NCBI GenBank assembly: GCA_964630775.1
Contig: CAZVYY010000017.1
Location: 16,683-80,682 of the forward strand
DNA length: 64,000 bases
Direction: 5' to 3'
From: Anaeroglomus sp964630775
Lineage (GTDB): Bacteria; Planctomycetota; Phycisphaerae; Sedimentisphaerales; Anaerohalosphaeraceae
Of this stretch, positions 44,883 to 53,017 are shown piece after piece (the stretch's first letter is position 1; each line of letters starts with the position of its first letter). A model generated the notes under the pieces. The model was not told the origin of the DNA. It did no database searches and worked only from the letters and a program-made list of their open reading frames with translations. Position numbers and translations under genes: made by a program.

Positions 44883-44940
44883 TGCAATTAACGCTTTTGA
44901 AACGGCGTGGGCGTTATAAACAGCGTAAGCATGGCCCACC

Positions 44941-45933
44941 TTATGGATTATTTGCCGGCGGGGGCGTATTGGGGTCGGCGGGTGGGGCGAGGATGGGGCC
45001 GGCGGCGGGCCAGTGGTCGGCGGTCCATTCGATGGGGCGGATTTGGAGGACGGGTCGGCCGCGGTTCTGGGCGTCGTAGGTGTGATAGACCAGGAAATCA
45101 TCGTTGCCATCGCACAGGACGGAGTTGTGCCCCGGGCCAATCCAGCGGCCTTCAGTCTGCAGGACAAGTGAGCCGCCGCCTTCGGCCATCGGGCGGCCTT
45201 CGCGGTCGATGTACGGGCCGGTGGGGGATTTGGAGCGGCCAACCATGATTTTATAGGTGCTGTTGATGCCCCGGCAGCAGGCGTCGAAGGAGACGAACAG
45301 GTAATAGAAGCCGTGGCGATAGATCAGGTAGGCGCCTTCAATAGCGGTCTCCGGCGGGGTGCGGCGGGCGATGGAGTGGATGGTCGGGGTGTCGGAAAGG
45401 AGCTTGCCGGTTTTGGGGTTCAGTTCGGCCAGCTTGATGCCGCCCCAGAAGGAGCCCCATGTCAGCCAGACCCGGCCGTCGGCATCGGTCAGGACGCCTG
45501 CGTCGATGGCGTTGAAGTCCATGCCGGGTTTGGATTTGATGACCATGCCTTGGTCGACCCACTTGAAGTCGGGGCTGTTGGGGTCGAGGGTTTTGCTGGT
45601 GGCCAGGCCGATGAAGGATCGCTGGCTGCCGAAGGTGGAGGCGGAATAATAGAGGCAGAAACGGTCGCCGATTTTGTGGACATCGGAGGCCCACAGTTCG
45701 CGGCATGCGGGGATTTCTTTTTTGACCCAGTCGGGTACGGCGGTAAAGACATCGGCGCTGCGGGTCCAGGTCAGCAGGTCTTTGGATTCAATGACGCTGA
45801 CGACACGGCGCATCCGACCGGTGGAGAAGATGTAGTAGGTGTCCTTGTCCTTGATGATGTGGGGGTCGTGGACGTCGGTTGCGGCGGTGCACAAGGCCGA
45901 CAGGCTGCACAGGATCCATGCCAGATGCTTCAT
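44941..45933 (-). CDS. GH43 endo-alpha-1,5-L-arabinanase-like enzyme
   Basis: Secreted 330-residue single-domain GH43 of the arabinanase group. Signal peptide 'LAWILCSLSALCTAA'; catalytic Asp in 'DVHDPHIIKDKDTYYIFSTG', central Asp in 'NAIDAGVLTDADGRVWLTWGSFWGG', Glu in 'AIEGAYLIYRHGFYYLFVSFDACCRG', and the 'GPGHNSVL' and 'VYHTYDA' motifs (metal-binding His) typical of arabinanases. A proline-rich tail ends the protein. A GGAG site precedes the ATG. The ferritin-like gene lies 14 bases upstream on the same strand, an odd partner. Confidence 0.9.
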   Translation of the reverse strand: MKHLAWILCSLSALCTAATDVHDPHIIKDKDTYYIFSTGRMRRVVSVIESKDLLTWTRSADVFTAVPDWVKKEIPACRELWASDVHKIGDRFCLYYSASTFGSQRSFIGLATSKTLDPNSPDFKWVDQGMVIKSKPGMDFNAIDAGVLTDADGRVWLTWGSFWGGIKLAELNPKTGKLLSDTPTIHSIARRTPPETAIEGAYLIYRHGFYYLFVSFDACCRGINSTYKIMVGRSKSPTGPYIDREGRPMAEGGGSLVLQTEGRWIGPGHNSVLCDGNDDFLVYHTYDAQNRGRPVLQIRPIEWTADHWPAAGPILAPPADPNTPPPANNP

Positions 45934-45947
45934 AATTTGACTCCGGG

Positions 45948-46400
45948 TTAATTTTTCCTGAGTTTGATATCGTGGTATTCTTTTTCGAAGCGGCGTTTGT
46001 GGTGGGCTTCTTCAATGGCCAGCAGTTCGAGGACGTCGCGAAGTTCCTTTTGTTCGGTGAATTTGGCCAGAATCTGATAGAGCATCATTGCGGCGTGTTC
46101 CTTGTTCATGGCGATGCGGACGGCATCTTCGTAGGTGATGTGGTCTGGGGTGGGGACGGCGGCGATGTATTTGGCGACTTCGGTGTGGTCGAGGTCGTCG
46201 CCGGGGACGTTCTCGGCGATGCCGATGATGCGTTCGAGACGCTGTTTGTGCTGGTTTTCTTCTTCGGCCAGGTCCAGCAGGATTTTCTTCATGGCTTCGG
46301 TGTCGGCCCGACCGGATAAATCGATGTAAAACTGGTTGGCCATATCTTCGAGTTTGATGGCAAAGGCCAGGACTTCGCCGAGTGTTTTGAATTTTTTCAT
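45948..46400 (-). CDS. Ferritin-like diiron (rubrerythrin-type) protein
   Basis: A 150-residue four-helix-bundle protein. Expected diiron ligands are present: Glu in 'AIKLEDMANQFY', 'EEENQH', Glu in 'MNKEHAAMMLYQIL', and 'EEAHHKRRFEKEY'. There is no rubredoxin-type Cys4 domain. Members of this group protect against peroxide or handle iron in anaerobes. It is followed directly by the arabinanase gene; whether that is more than accidental operon sharing cannot be told. Confidence 0.8.
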   Translation of the reverse strand: MKKFKTLGEVLAFAIKLEDMANQFYIDLSGRADTEAMKKILLDLAEEENQHKQRLERIIGIAENVPGDDLDHTEVAKYIAAVPTPDHITYEDAVRIAMNKEHAAMMLYQILAKFTEQKELRDVLELLAIEEAHHKRRFEKEYHDIKLRKN

Positions 46401-46728
46401 GCGGTTGTATCCAAATTGTTTGCGATTTTGTTTAATATCATACCCGCCCGGCCGCAGGGACGGCGGAGGCTGAAACTACCGACAGCCTAACCGGTTTTGG
46501 GATGTTTGGCAAGGGGTCAGTTGCAGATTCCCCGCTTGACAAGAGCGGGTATGTCGATAATGATGGTTGACGTAGAAGCCGGTTCATTAATAACGTTAAA
46601 ACAAATCGGAGATTCCAGTAACAAAATAGAAAAACCTTGACCGTGTGAGCGGATTATGGGTAAAATTACCGATGTCGTCAAGAAAGAACCGTTTAAATGA
46701 GAAATACCCTCTTTTCATGGAGACTGAC
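46401..46728. other. Divergent intergenic region
   Basis: About 330 bases between the ferritin-like gene (-) and the PQQ-propeller gene (+). It holds TTGACA at 46536 followed after 16-17 bases by TAATGA/AATGAT, and a CCCGCT/AGCGGG dyad around that -35. An ORF extension of the PQQ gene (46645) enters it but lacks a ribosome-binding site. Confidence 0.4.
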
Positions 46729-47967
46729 ATGACAATCAGACACTGCATTCTTAGCACGCTTCTAATCGTTTTATCCATTTCGACTGTTTTTGGTGCGGAT
46801 TGGCCGCAATGGCGCGGGCCGGAGCGCGACGGCGTGTCCAAAGAAACGGGGCTGCTTGGGCAATGGCCTGAATCCGGACCTAAATTGGTGTGGAAAGCGA
46901 CAGGGTTTGGTGCCGGCTACTCCGGCGTTGCGATTTCCGGCGACCGCATCTACACGATGGGGGATGAGGGTTCCGATTGCTACGCCATGGCATGTAAGCT
47001 GTCTGACGGCCAGCGGGTCTGGCAGACTAAGGTCGGCAAGGCCGGCGCTCCCGGCTGGGGCGGTTATGCAGGCCCTCGGGCCACGCCTACCGTCGATGGC
47101 GAGATGGTCTATGTGATCGGGCAGTATGGCGAGTTGGTCTGTCTTAAGGCCGCCGACGGCACGCAGGTCTGGTCCAAACATCTCGTGAGCGATTTTGGCG
47201 GCAAGCTGCCCGAATGGGGCTATAGCGAATCTGTTCTGGTTGACGGCGACAAGGTGCTGTGCACCCCCGGCGGTTCGAAAGGGGCCATTATTGCACTCAA
47301 TAAAACAACGGGCCAGACACTCTGGCAGACCAAAGATTTTCAGGATGCGGCACATTATTCTTCGCTGGTCCTGTGCGAGATTGGGGGCGTCAGGCAATAT
47401 GTTCAGCTTACCGCGGAAAGCGTGGTGGGTGTTGCCGCCGACGGCAAGGTTCTGTGGAGAGCCGACCGCAAAGGCAGGACGGCGGTGATTCCGACGCCTA
47501 TCGTCAAGGGAAACAAAGTCTATGTGACCAGCGGATACGGTACCGGCTCCAATCTCTTCGAGATTCAAAACACCAACGGCGCATTCACCGCCAAAGAAGT
47601 CTATGCCAACAAGAGTATTGCCAATCAGCATGGCGGGGCGGTTCTGGTGGGTGATTATGTGTACGGCTATTGCGACGCCAAAGGCTGGGTCTGCCAGCAG
47701 TTCGATACCGGCGACATCAAATGGAGCGAAAAAGGGAAGGCCGGCAAAGGCTCTCTGGCATACGCCGATGGACGGCTGTATCTCCGCTGTGAAAACGATG
47801 GAATCGTGGCTCTGATTGAAGCCACGCCTGACGGTTACAAGGAAACAGGCCGCTTCGTGCAGCCCGGCTTCGGCAAGCCCCAGACCTGGCCGCATCCTGT
47901 CATCTCAGGCAAGAAGCTGTACCTCCGCGACCAGAACCAATTGCTGTGCTATGATGTGAGCAAGTAA
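46729..47967 (+). CDS. PQQ-like beta-propeller protein, exported
   Basis: A 412-residue protein with a signal peptide ('ILSTLLIVLSISTVFGA') and a 'DWPQWRGPERDGVSKETGLLGQWP' start that is very common in Planctomycetota outer propeller proteins. Repeated 'W.T....G...W' blade motifs follow ('VWQTKVG', 'VWSKHLVSDFGG', 'LWQTKDF', 'LWRADRKG'). No PQQ-binding dehydrogenase residues are evident, so it is probably a binding or scaffold protein rather than an enzyme. The start at 46729 was chosen for the GGAG site 6 bases upstream. Confidence 0.85.
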   Translation: MTIRHCILSTLLIVLSISTVFGADWPQWRGPERDGVSKETGLLGQWPESGPKLVWKATGFGAGYSGVAISGDRIYTMGDEGSDCYAMACKLSDGQRVWQTKVGKAGAPGWGGYAGPRATPTVDGEMVYVIGQYGELVCLKAADGTQVWSKHLVSDFGGKLPEWGYSESVLVDGDKVLCTPGGSKGAIIALNKTTGQTLWQTKDFQDAAHYSSLVLCEIGGVRQYVQLTAESVVGVAADGKVLWRADRKGRTAVIPTPIVKGNKVYVTSGYGTGSNLFEIQNTNGAFTAKEVYANKSIANQHGGAVLVGDYVYGYCDAKGWVCQQFDTGDIKWSEKGKAGKGSLAYADGRLYLRCENDGIVALIEATPDGYKETGRFVQPGFGKPQTWPHPVISGKKLYLRDQNQLLCYDVSK

Positions 47968-48011
47968 AGGGATTGCAGCGATAAGACAGGGTAAAAATGG
48001 AGGTAATTCGG

Positions 48012-48452
48012 GTGAACCATAATAACTGGTTTTTCTTTAGAATTGGTCTGATGATAACGGCATTTGCCGGGATGTTCTGGGGTGGTCTGGAACCGGCACA
48101 TCTTATATCAAGGATGCCGTGGAGTGCTGTATTTGTTTTTTCGATAATGGGGTTTTTATTGATATTATTCTTTCTGCCTGTGGTGTGCTGGATATATCAG
48201 CAGACTGCCGGCAAGGCATTAACCCGGCCCGACTGGAAAGGTAATGTTTGGCAACAAGACCCGCTAATGAGTTATCATCTTATGATTATTACACTAATTC
48301 CTGGGAGTCTGGCTTTATTTGTTCGATCCATCTCGACACATCCAGAGGCTATGAAGCTTGCGGTTGTTTTATTTTTAATCGGGCTTGGTTCTCTGGTTAG
48401 TTTGCGTTTTTGCGTTTATTTTTTTATAGATAGAAAAAGGCGAGTTGAATAG
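48012..48452 (+). CDS. Uncharacterised four-helix membrane protein
   Basis: A ~146-residue protein with hydrophobic segments near residues 8-25, 38-60, 90-108 and 117-137. I recognise no family. The frame contains an ATG at 47997, but a full GGAGGT site lies 7 bases before the GTG at 48012, so GTG is the better start. It is followed 76 bases later by the DUF456 gene on the same strand. Confidence 0.6.
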   Translation: MNHNNWFFFRIGLMITAFAGMFWGGLEPAHLISRMPWSAVFVFSIMGFLLILFFLPVVCWIYQQTAGKALTRPDWKGNVWQQDPLMSYHLMIITLIPGSLALFVRSISTHPEAMKLAVVLFLIGLGSLVSLRFCVYFFIDRKRRVE

Positions 48453-48528
48453 ATTTGTACGGCACACAGACAAGATAGACAAGCATACAATGAATGCATA
48501 TAATGCCGGGCAGGTGAGGGAAAATGTG

Positions 48529-49044
48529 ATGATCTATGTCTATATAGCAATGCTGCTGTTGTTGAATGTGTGCTGGCTGGTCAGTGTGCTGCTGACGGTG
48601 CCGGGCAACTGGCTGATGGTGTTGACGACGTTTGCGTTTGCGTGGTGGAAGTGGGATGCGCATCTGTTTGGTGTGCCGGTGCTGGTGCTGATTGCGGTGC
48701 TGGCGGTGATTGGGGAGATGATTGAGTTTTTTGCGGGTGCCGGCGGTGCGAAAAAGGCCGGAGCAAGCTGGATGGGGGCGCTGGCGGCAATCGGCGGGGC
48801 GGTGTTCGGGGCGTTATTGGGGACGGTGATGATTCCGATTCCGGTGGCTGGGACGATGCTGGGGGCGTGCCTGGGGGCCGGGGCGGCTGTGTGGTCGGTG
48901 GAACGGCTGGCCGGCAAGACGCCCGACACGTCGCTCAAAAGCGGCATTGGGGCGGGCACAGGGGTGCTGGTGGGCATCACCGTGAAGTTTGCCATCGGGT
49001 GCCTGATCTGGCTGATTATTGCGGTGGCCGTGTTCTGGAATTAG
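48529..49044 (+). CDS. DUF456 family membrane protein
   Basis: A 171-residue hydrophobic protein with the DUF456 pattern: 'LLTVPGNWLMVLTTFAFAWW' near the start, then glycine-rich helices 'GAGGAKKAGASWMGALAAIGGAVFGALLG', 'PIPVAGTMLGACLGAGAAVW' and 'GAGTGVLVGITVKFAIGCLIWLIIAVAVF'. The glycine zippers suggest oligomerisation in the membrane; function is unknown. The ATG at 48529 has a GAGGG site 8 bases upstream; the longer frame from 48445 overlaps the preceding gene. Confidence 0.82.
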   Translation: MIYVYIAMLLLLNVCWLVSVLLTVPGNWLMVLTTFAFAWWKWDAHLFGVPVLVLIAVLAVIGEMIEFFAGAGGAKKAGASWMGALAAIGGAVFGALLGTVMIPIPVAGTMLGACLGAGAAVWSVERLAGKTPDTSLKSGIGAGTGVLVGITVKFAIGCLIWLIIAVAVFWN

Positions 49045-49087
49045 CCGGCTATTGGAATTTTCTGGCCGGGCGGAGATTCTGCTCGGA

Positions 49088-49660
49088 TTATTCTTTTATT
49101 TCCGGAGCGATATCTTCGTCAAAGTCTTCTTCCTCTTCCGGCAGTTCGATGGCTTCTTCATCCATTTCGACGGCTTCTTCGGGGACATCTTCAGTTTCGA
49201 TTTCCTCTTCGACGTCTTCTTCGTAGTCACCCTCGCGGTCGATATCGATGGGACGCTGGCGGATGTTGCTAAAGGAGCGTCCTTTTTCCATCTGGCGCGC
49301 GTGTTCAAGGCTGTAGCGTGTCCAGGGAATGGCTTCGAGGCGTGATAGCTCGATGGGCACCCCCAGCGCTTCGCAGATGCCGAAAGTACCGTCGTCGATG
49401 CGACGAAGGGCCATATCGATTTCGATGAGAATTTTCTTCTCCTCAGCCATCAGGCCCAGGCCGAATTCCTGTTCGAAATTGTCGGAACCCATATCGGCCA
49501 GATGGACAGGCATGCTGGACAGCTCGCCGCCGCTCTGGAAGATGGATTGTTCCATGCACTCGACATCCTGGAGAATTTCTTTGCGCTTTTCGAGGAGGAG
49601 CTCGCGGAATTTCTCAAGCTGCTTGGCTGTCAATTTACCGTTGTCTTTTTTCTTTGTCAT
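49088..49660 (-). CDS. DksA/TraR-like protein lacking the zinc cysteines, acidic tail
   Basis: A 190-residue protein with a DksA-like coiled coil ('FRELLLEKRKEILQDVECMEQ', 'MAEEKKILIEIDMALRRIDDGTFGICEALGVPIELSRLEAIPWTRYSLEHAR'). DksA has Cys-x2-Cys twice in this last segment; here only one Cys (FGIC) remains and the other three positions are Leu, Ser and Leu-like residues, so no zinc finger can form. Residues ~135-190 are a Glu/Asp-rich tail that DksA lacks. It may still bind RNA polymerase through the secondary channel (inference). A 43-base gap separates it from the convergent DUF456 gene. Confidence 0.75.
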   Translation of the reverse strand: MTKKKDNGKLTAKQLEKFRELLLEKRKEILQDVECMEQSIFQSGGELSSMPVHLADMGSDNFEQEFGLGLMAEEKKILIEIDMALRRIDDGTFGICEALGVPIELSRLEAIPWTRYSLEHARQMEKGRSFSNIRQRPIDIDREGDYEEDVEEEIETEDVPEEAVEMDEEAIELPEEEEDFDEDIAPEIKE

Positions 49661-49931
49661 GGTGCCGCCGTTTTAACACGAATAAAGTCTATAATACCGT
49701 TTTATTTTCCACCGCATCCAAGGGGTAATCCTATGTATCGCGGGAATTATAGGAATTTCTTTAAAATTGGCAACAAAGTTTTTACAGATTTAACAAAAAA
49801 AGGTTCGGGGCTGGTGAGATGGGTATTGTTTTTATTGATTTCCGGCATACAGCCCGGTATAATTGTATAAAACAAGTCATATTCGATGGAAATTGCTGAA
49901 ATTTCAAAGAACATTGCCGGGGCCACTGTTT

Positions 49932-51035
49932 ATGACACATTCGCACGAAGTTTACGACGGCCGGGCGGTTTATATTTACGCCTATGATATAGCTTACGAA
50001 ATCAATCTGGAGCAGGTCGGATTTTTATTGTCAAAACCGCTTCAGGAATATGCCATTGGGCCAAGCAAGCGCAGTCCGAAGTATTATTTCTTTTATCGGC
50101 CGAAAATATGCCGATTATCGGATGAAAAATGTCTATTGCATGGCCGGCCGGTCGTTCTCCATTGGGACGTGAAAGTGTTTAGTGTTGGGGCGGTTAGTAT
50201 CGAGGTATCTTTGCCGTTTGCTGGGGTGAGTCTGCATGAGCTGGTTGGTTATCATGACCCTGTATTTGACGACAGTATGAGTCTTGAAATGAAGGTGCGC
50301 AAGCAGGTGGAGTTGATGCTTGCTGAATTGCGGCCCATGTGTGTGAATCCGGTGGATGCGATTGGTCAGTCTGAGGCATATACGGTGTTTTGTCTGAATC
50401 GCCTGTCTGATAATCGCAAGGCGGAGGGGTGGCTCAAAGAAAACCAGCGTGCTGTGGCGGCACTGCTTGTGGAGGAGGATGATCCGGAATTGCTGTCCGA
50501 ACAGGAGGCCTCGGAGACGATTAGTCGGTATGCCAGTTATTATGAGAAGGATATGGTGGTGGTGGACTGGGATGCCGCCCTGGTGATTGACGAGGGAGAA
50601 AGTCTTGAAGATATTCTGCATATTATGGAACTGGCCAATGTCCAGCTTGCGGAGCTGGCGGCTTACGACCGGATACTGGATGAGTCGCTTCAGAATGCGT
50701 ATCGGGATTTGAGCCGGCGTCAGGGTCGGGTCGGCGGCAAGCGGATTCTTGGGCGTCTGCGTGAGATTCGGGTGGATATGACCCGGATTACGGATGAATT
50801 GACGAATATCACGAAGTTTTTTGGGGATTGGTACCTGGCCAAGGTGTACGAGCATCTGTTTGATCGGTTCCACCTGTCGCAATGGCATCATGTGGTGTCG
50901 GAAAAGCTGCGGGTTCTGGGCGATTTTTACGGGCTTTTGCAGCAGGAGCGGAATAACTTGTGGATGATGATTCTGGAGGCGACTATTGTATTATTGTTTA
51001 TTCTGGATTTACTGCTGCTGTTGTGGGGGCATTAA
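49932..51035 (+). CDS. RMD1/DUF155 family membrane-anchored protein
   Basis: A 367-residue protein with the DUF155 layout: N-terminal alpha/beta region ('VYIYAYDIAYEINLEQVGFLL'), a helical middle, and a C-terminal part 'FGDWYLAKVYEHLFDRFHLSQWHHVVSEKLRVLGDFYGLLQQERNNLWMMILEATIVLLFILDLLLLLW' with one terminal membrane helix. Eukaryotic relatives (RMND1, Sif) act in mitochondrial translation; bacterial function is unknown. The frame begins at a TTG (49863), but the ATG at 49932 marks the conserved start; neither has a strong ribosome-binding site. Confidence 0.75.
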   Translation: MTHSHEVYDGRAVYIYAYDIAYEINLEQVGFLLSKPLQEYAIGPSKRSPKYYFFYRPKICRLSDEKCLLHGRPVVLHWDVKVFSVGAVSIEVSLPFAGVSLHELVGYHDPVFDDSMSLEMKVRKQVELMLAELRPMCVNPVDAIGQSEAYTVFCLNRLSDNRKAEGWLKENQRAVAALLVEEDDPELLSEQEASETISRYASYYEKDMVVVDWDAALVIDEGESLEDILHIMELANVQLAELAAYDRILDESLQNAYRDLSRRQGRVGGKRILGRLREIRVDMTRITDELTNITKFFGDWYLAKVYEHLFDRFHLSQWHHVVSEKLRVLGDFYGLLQQERNNLWMMILEATIVLLFILDLLLLLWGH

Positions 51036-51264
51036 GGGGGATAAAAAAATGAAAAAATACTTGCGTCCCCCGGTTTTTTGTGAGATTTTTATTGTACTAT
51101 TTGTTCCGGGCAGTACAATCGGCTCTTTTTCTACCCCGGCGGGTAGGGTTATATAGTTAATAATCATGGTTTTGCCGTGGAGCAGGCGGATGCAGGCATG
51201 TGTCTGAGCCGGCCGTACCGCGGGTAAACGGGTCATTAATTAAATGGCAAGAAAGGGTACTTTA

Positions 51265-51846
51265 GTGAAAAAAATTCCAGTTGAATCGGCGCTGATGACC
51301 AGTCTGGTTCCGACACGCATGTTTCTGACCAAAGGAGTTGGGCGGAGCATTTATCAGCTCAAGTCGTTTGAAGATGCATTGCGTCAGGCGGGTGTAGCCC
51401 AACAGAATCTGGTGTCTGTGTCGTCGATTCTGCCGCCGAAATGCAAGATTATTCCGCGTGAAGACGGCGTCAAGTCATTGCGTCCCGGGGCGATTACGTT
51501 CTGTGTAATGGCTCGCAGCGATACCAATGAGCATGGCCGCCTGATTGCGTCATCGGTGGGCATTGCCGTACCGCGTGACCGGAATAACTGGGGCTACCTC
51601 AGTGAAGTCCACGGGCACGGGATGAGCAAGCAGGAAGCGGAGGATATGTCCGAAGACCTTGCTGCTGATATGCTGGGCACCACGCTGGGGCTGGAAGTGG
51701 ACCCGAACAAGGCATGGTCGGAAAAAGAGCAGGCTTACAAGGCCAGCGGGCTGTTCATTAAAACCAGCAACATTACGCAGGTTGCCAAGGGTCGCAAGGG
51801 GTTGTGGACGACCACGGTTGCCCTGGCGGTGTTTCTGTTTGATTAA
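51265..51846 (+). CDS. Pyruvoyl-dependent arginine decarboxylase
   Basis: Converts arginine to agmatine using a pyruvoyl group made by self-cleavage. The 193-residue proenzyme has 'PTRMFLTKGVGRS', the cleavage site Ser-Ser in 'NLVSVSSILPPKCKII', the catalytic Glu region 'GYLSEVHGHGMSKQEAED', and a typical alpha/beta C-terminus. The frame also has an ATG at 51244, but only the GTG at 51265 has an AAAGGG site at 7 bases and gives the family N-terminus. The agmatinase gene follows, so the pair forms a two-step route to putrescine (plus urea). Confidence 0.92.
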   Translation: MKKIPVESALMTSLVPTRMFLTKGVGRSIYQLKSFEDALRQAGVAQQNLVSVSSILPPKCKIIPREDGVKSLRPGAITFCVMARSDTNEHGRLIASSVGIAVPRDRNNWGYLSEVHGHGMSKQEAEDMSEDLAADMLGTTLGLEVDPNKAWSEKEQAYKASGLFIKTSNITQVAKGRKGLWTTTVALAVFLFD

Positions 51847-51887
51847 AGCCTGACACACGTCTGTTTTTTTCATTTCGCGAGGACCGT

Positions 51888-52754
51888 ATGACAGATCGAC
51901 TCGAGTTCGGTGATTTTGCGCCTGAATTTACCCGGCGGGATACGTCAAAGGTGGTGATTGTGCCTGTGCCGTATGACGGGACCAGTACGTATGTCAAGGG
52001 GGCGGATAGAGGGCCGCAGGCCATTTTGGAGGCATCGCCGAATCTGGAATTTTACGATATTCAGACGGATTCGGAGGTCTTTACCGAAGGCATTTATACC
52101 GATGATGCGGTGGATGGTGATTGGCAGGGGCCGGAGGCAATGGCGGCGGCGGTTCGCAGGCGGATTGCCGGTCTTCTGGGGGAGGGGAAATTTCCCGTGG
52201 TGCTGGGCGGGGAGCATTCCGTCAGCATCGGTGCGTTTGAGGCGATGGCCGAACGCTACCCGAATTTGACGATTCTGCAGTTGGATGCGCATTCGGACTT
52301 GCGGGATGAGTACGAGGGCAGCACATGCAATCATGCGTGTGTGATGGCGCGGGCGCGGGAGCTTTGCCCGATTGTGCAGGTTGGGATTCGCAGTATGGAT
52401 GTGGGCGAAAAGCCCAGGATGGACAAGGAGCGTGTGTTTTTTGCTCATGATATCTGCGATGGGGCGGATCGCGGCTGGATAGAGAAATGTGTGGAAATGC
52501 TCAGCCAGCATGTCTATATCACCATTGACCTGGATGTGTTTGATCCGTCGGTGCTGCCTGCGACGGGCACACCTGAACCGGGCGGGATGACTTGGTATGA
52601 TGTAATGGCGCTGATGAAGGCTGTTTTCCGGGCGCGGAATATTGTGGGGTTTGATGTGGTGGAATTGTGCCCCCGGCCGGAACACTGGGGGGCGGATTTT
52701 CTGGCCGCCAAGCTGGTTTATACCCTGTTGACGCTGAAATATCGCTTGAAATAG
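51888..52754 (+). CDS. speB: Agmatinase (ureohydrolase family)
   Basis: Hydrolyses agmatine to putrescine and urea with a two-manganese centre. The 288-residue protein has all metal motifs: 'GGEHSVS', 'LDAHSDLRDEYEGSTCNHACVMARA' and 'TIDLDVFDPSVLPATGTPEPGG'. A GAGGA ribosome-binding site lies before the ATG, 41 bases after the arginine decarboxylase stop, so the genes are probably co-transcribed. Length is normal. Confidence 0.93.
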   Translation: MTDRLEFGDFAPEFTRRDTSKVVIVPVPYDGTSTYVKGADRGPQAILEASPNLEFYDIQTDSEVFTEGIYTDDAVDGDWQGPEAMAAAVRRRIAGLLGEGKFPVVLGGEHSVSIGAFEAMAERYPNLTILQLDAHSDLRDEYEGSTCNHACVMARARELCPIVQVGIRSMDVGEKPRMDKERVFFAHDICDGADRGWIEKCVEMLSQHVYITIDLDVFDPSVLPATGTPEPGGMTWYDVMALMKAVFRARNIVGFDVVELCPRPEHWGADFLAAKLVYTLLTLKYRLK

Positions 52755-53017
52755 CAAAGTGTGGAGTAAGTGGGTCAAGTATCTCATTTATATCCAATAA
52801 GCATTGTTTTGCAGGGGGCAGAGATAATAATATGGAATGCCTTCGGCTTAAGTATTTTACCCCAAGCACGGAGGCTTGTGCTGCTATTGGAAGGAATCTT
52901 TGCGGTTTCTCTATTTTGTTCTATCTATTGTTCCCCGAGTGAGGTATAATTCGCAACAACTTCTGATTTTTCACGTTTGAATCATCAGTTCAATATTCAT
53001 TAATTCAGGACATTTGA

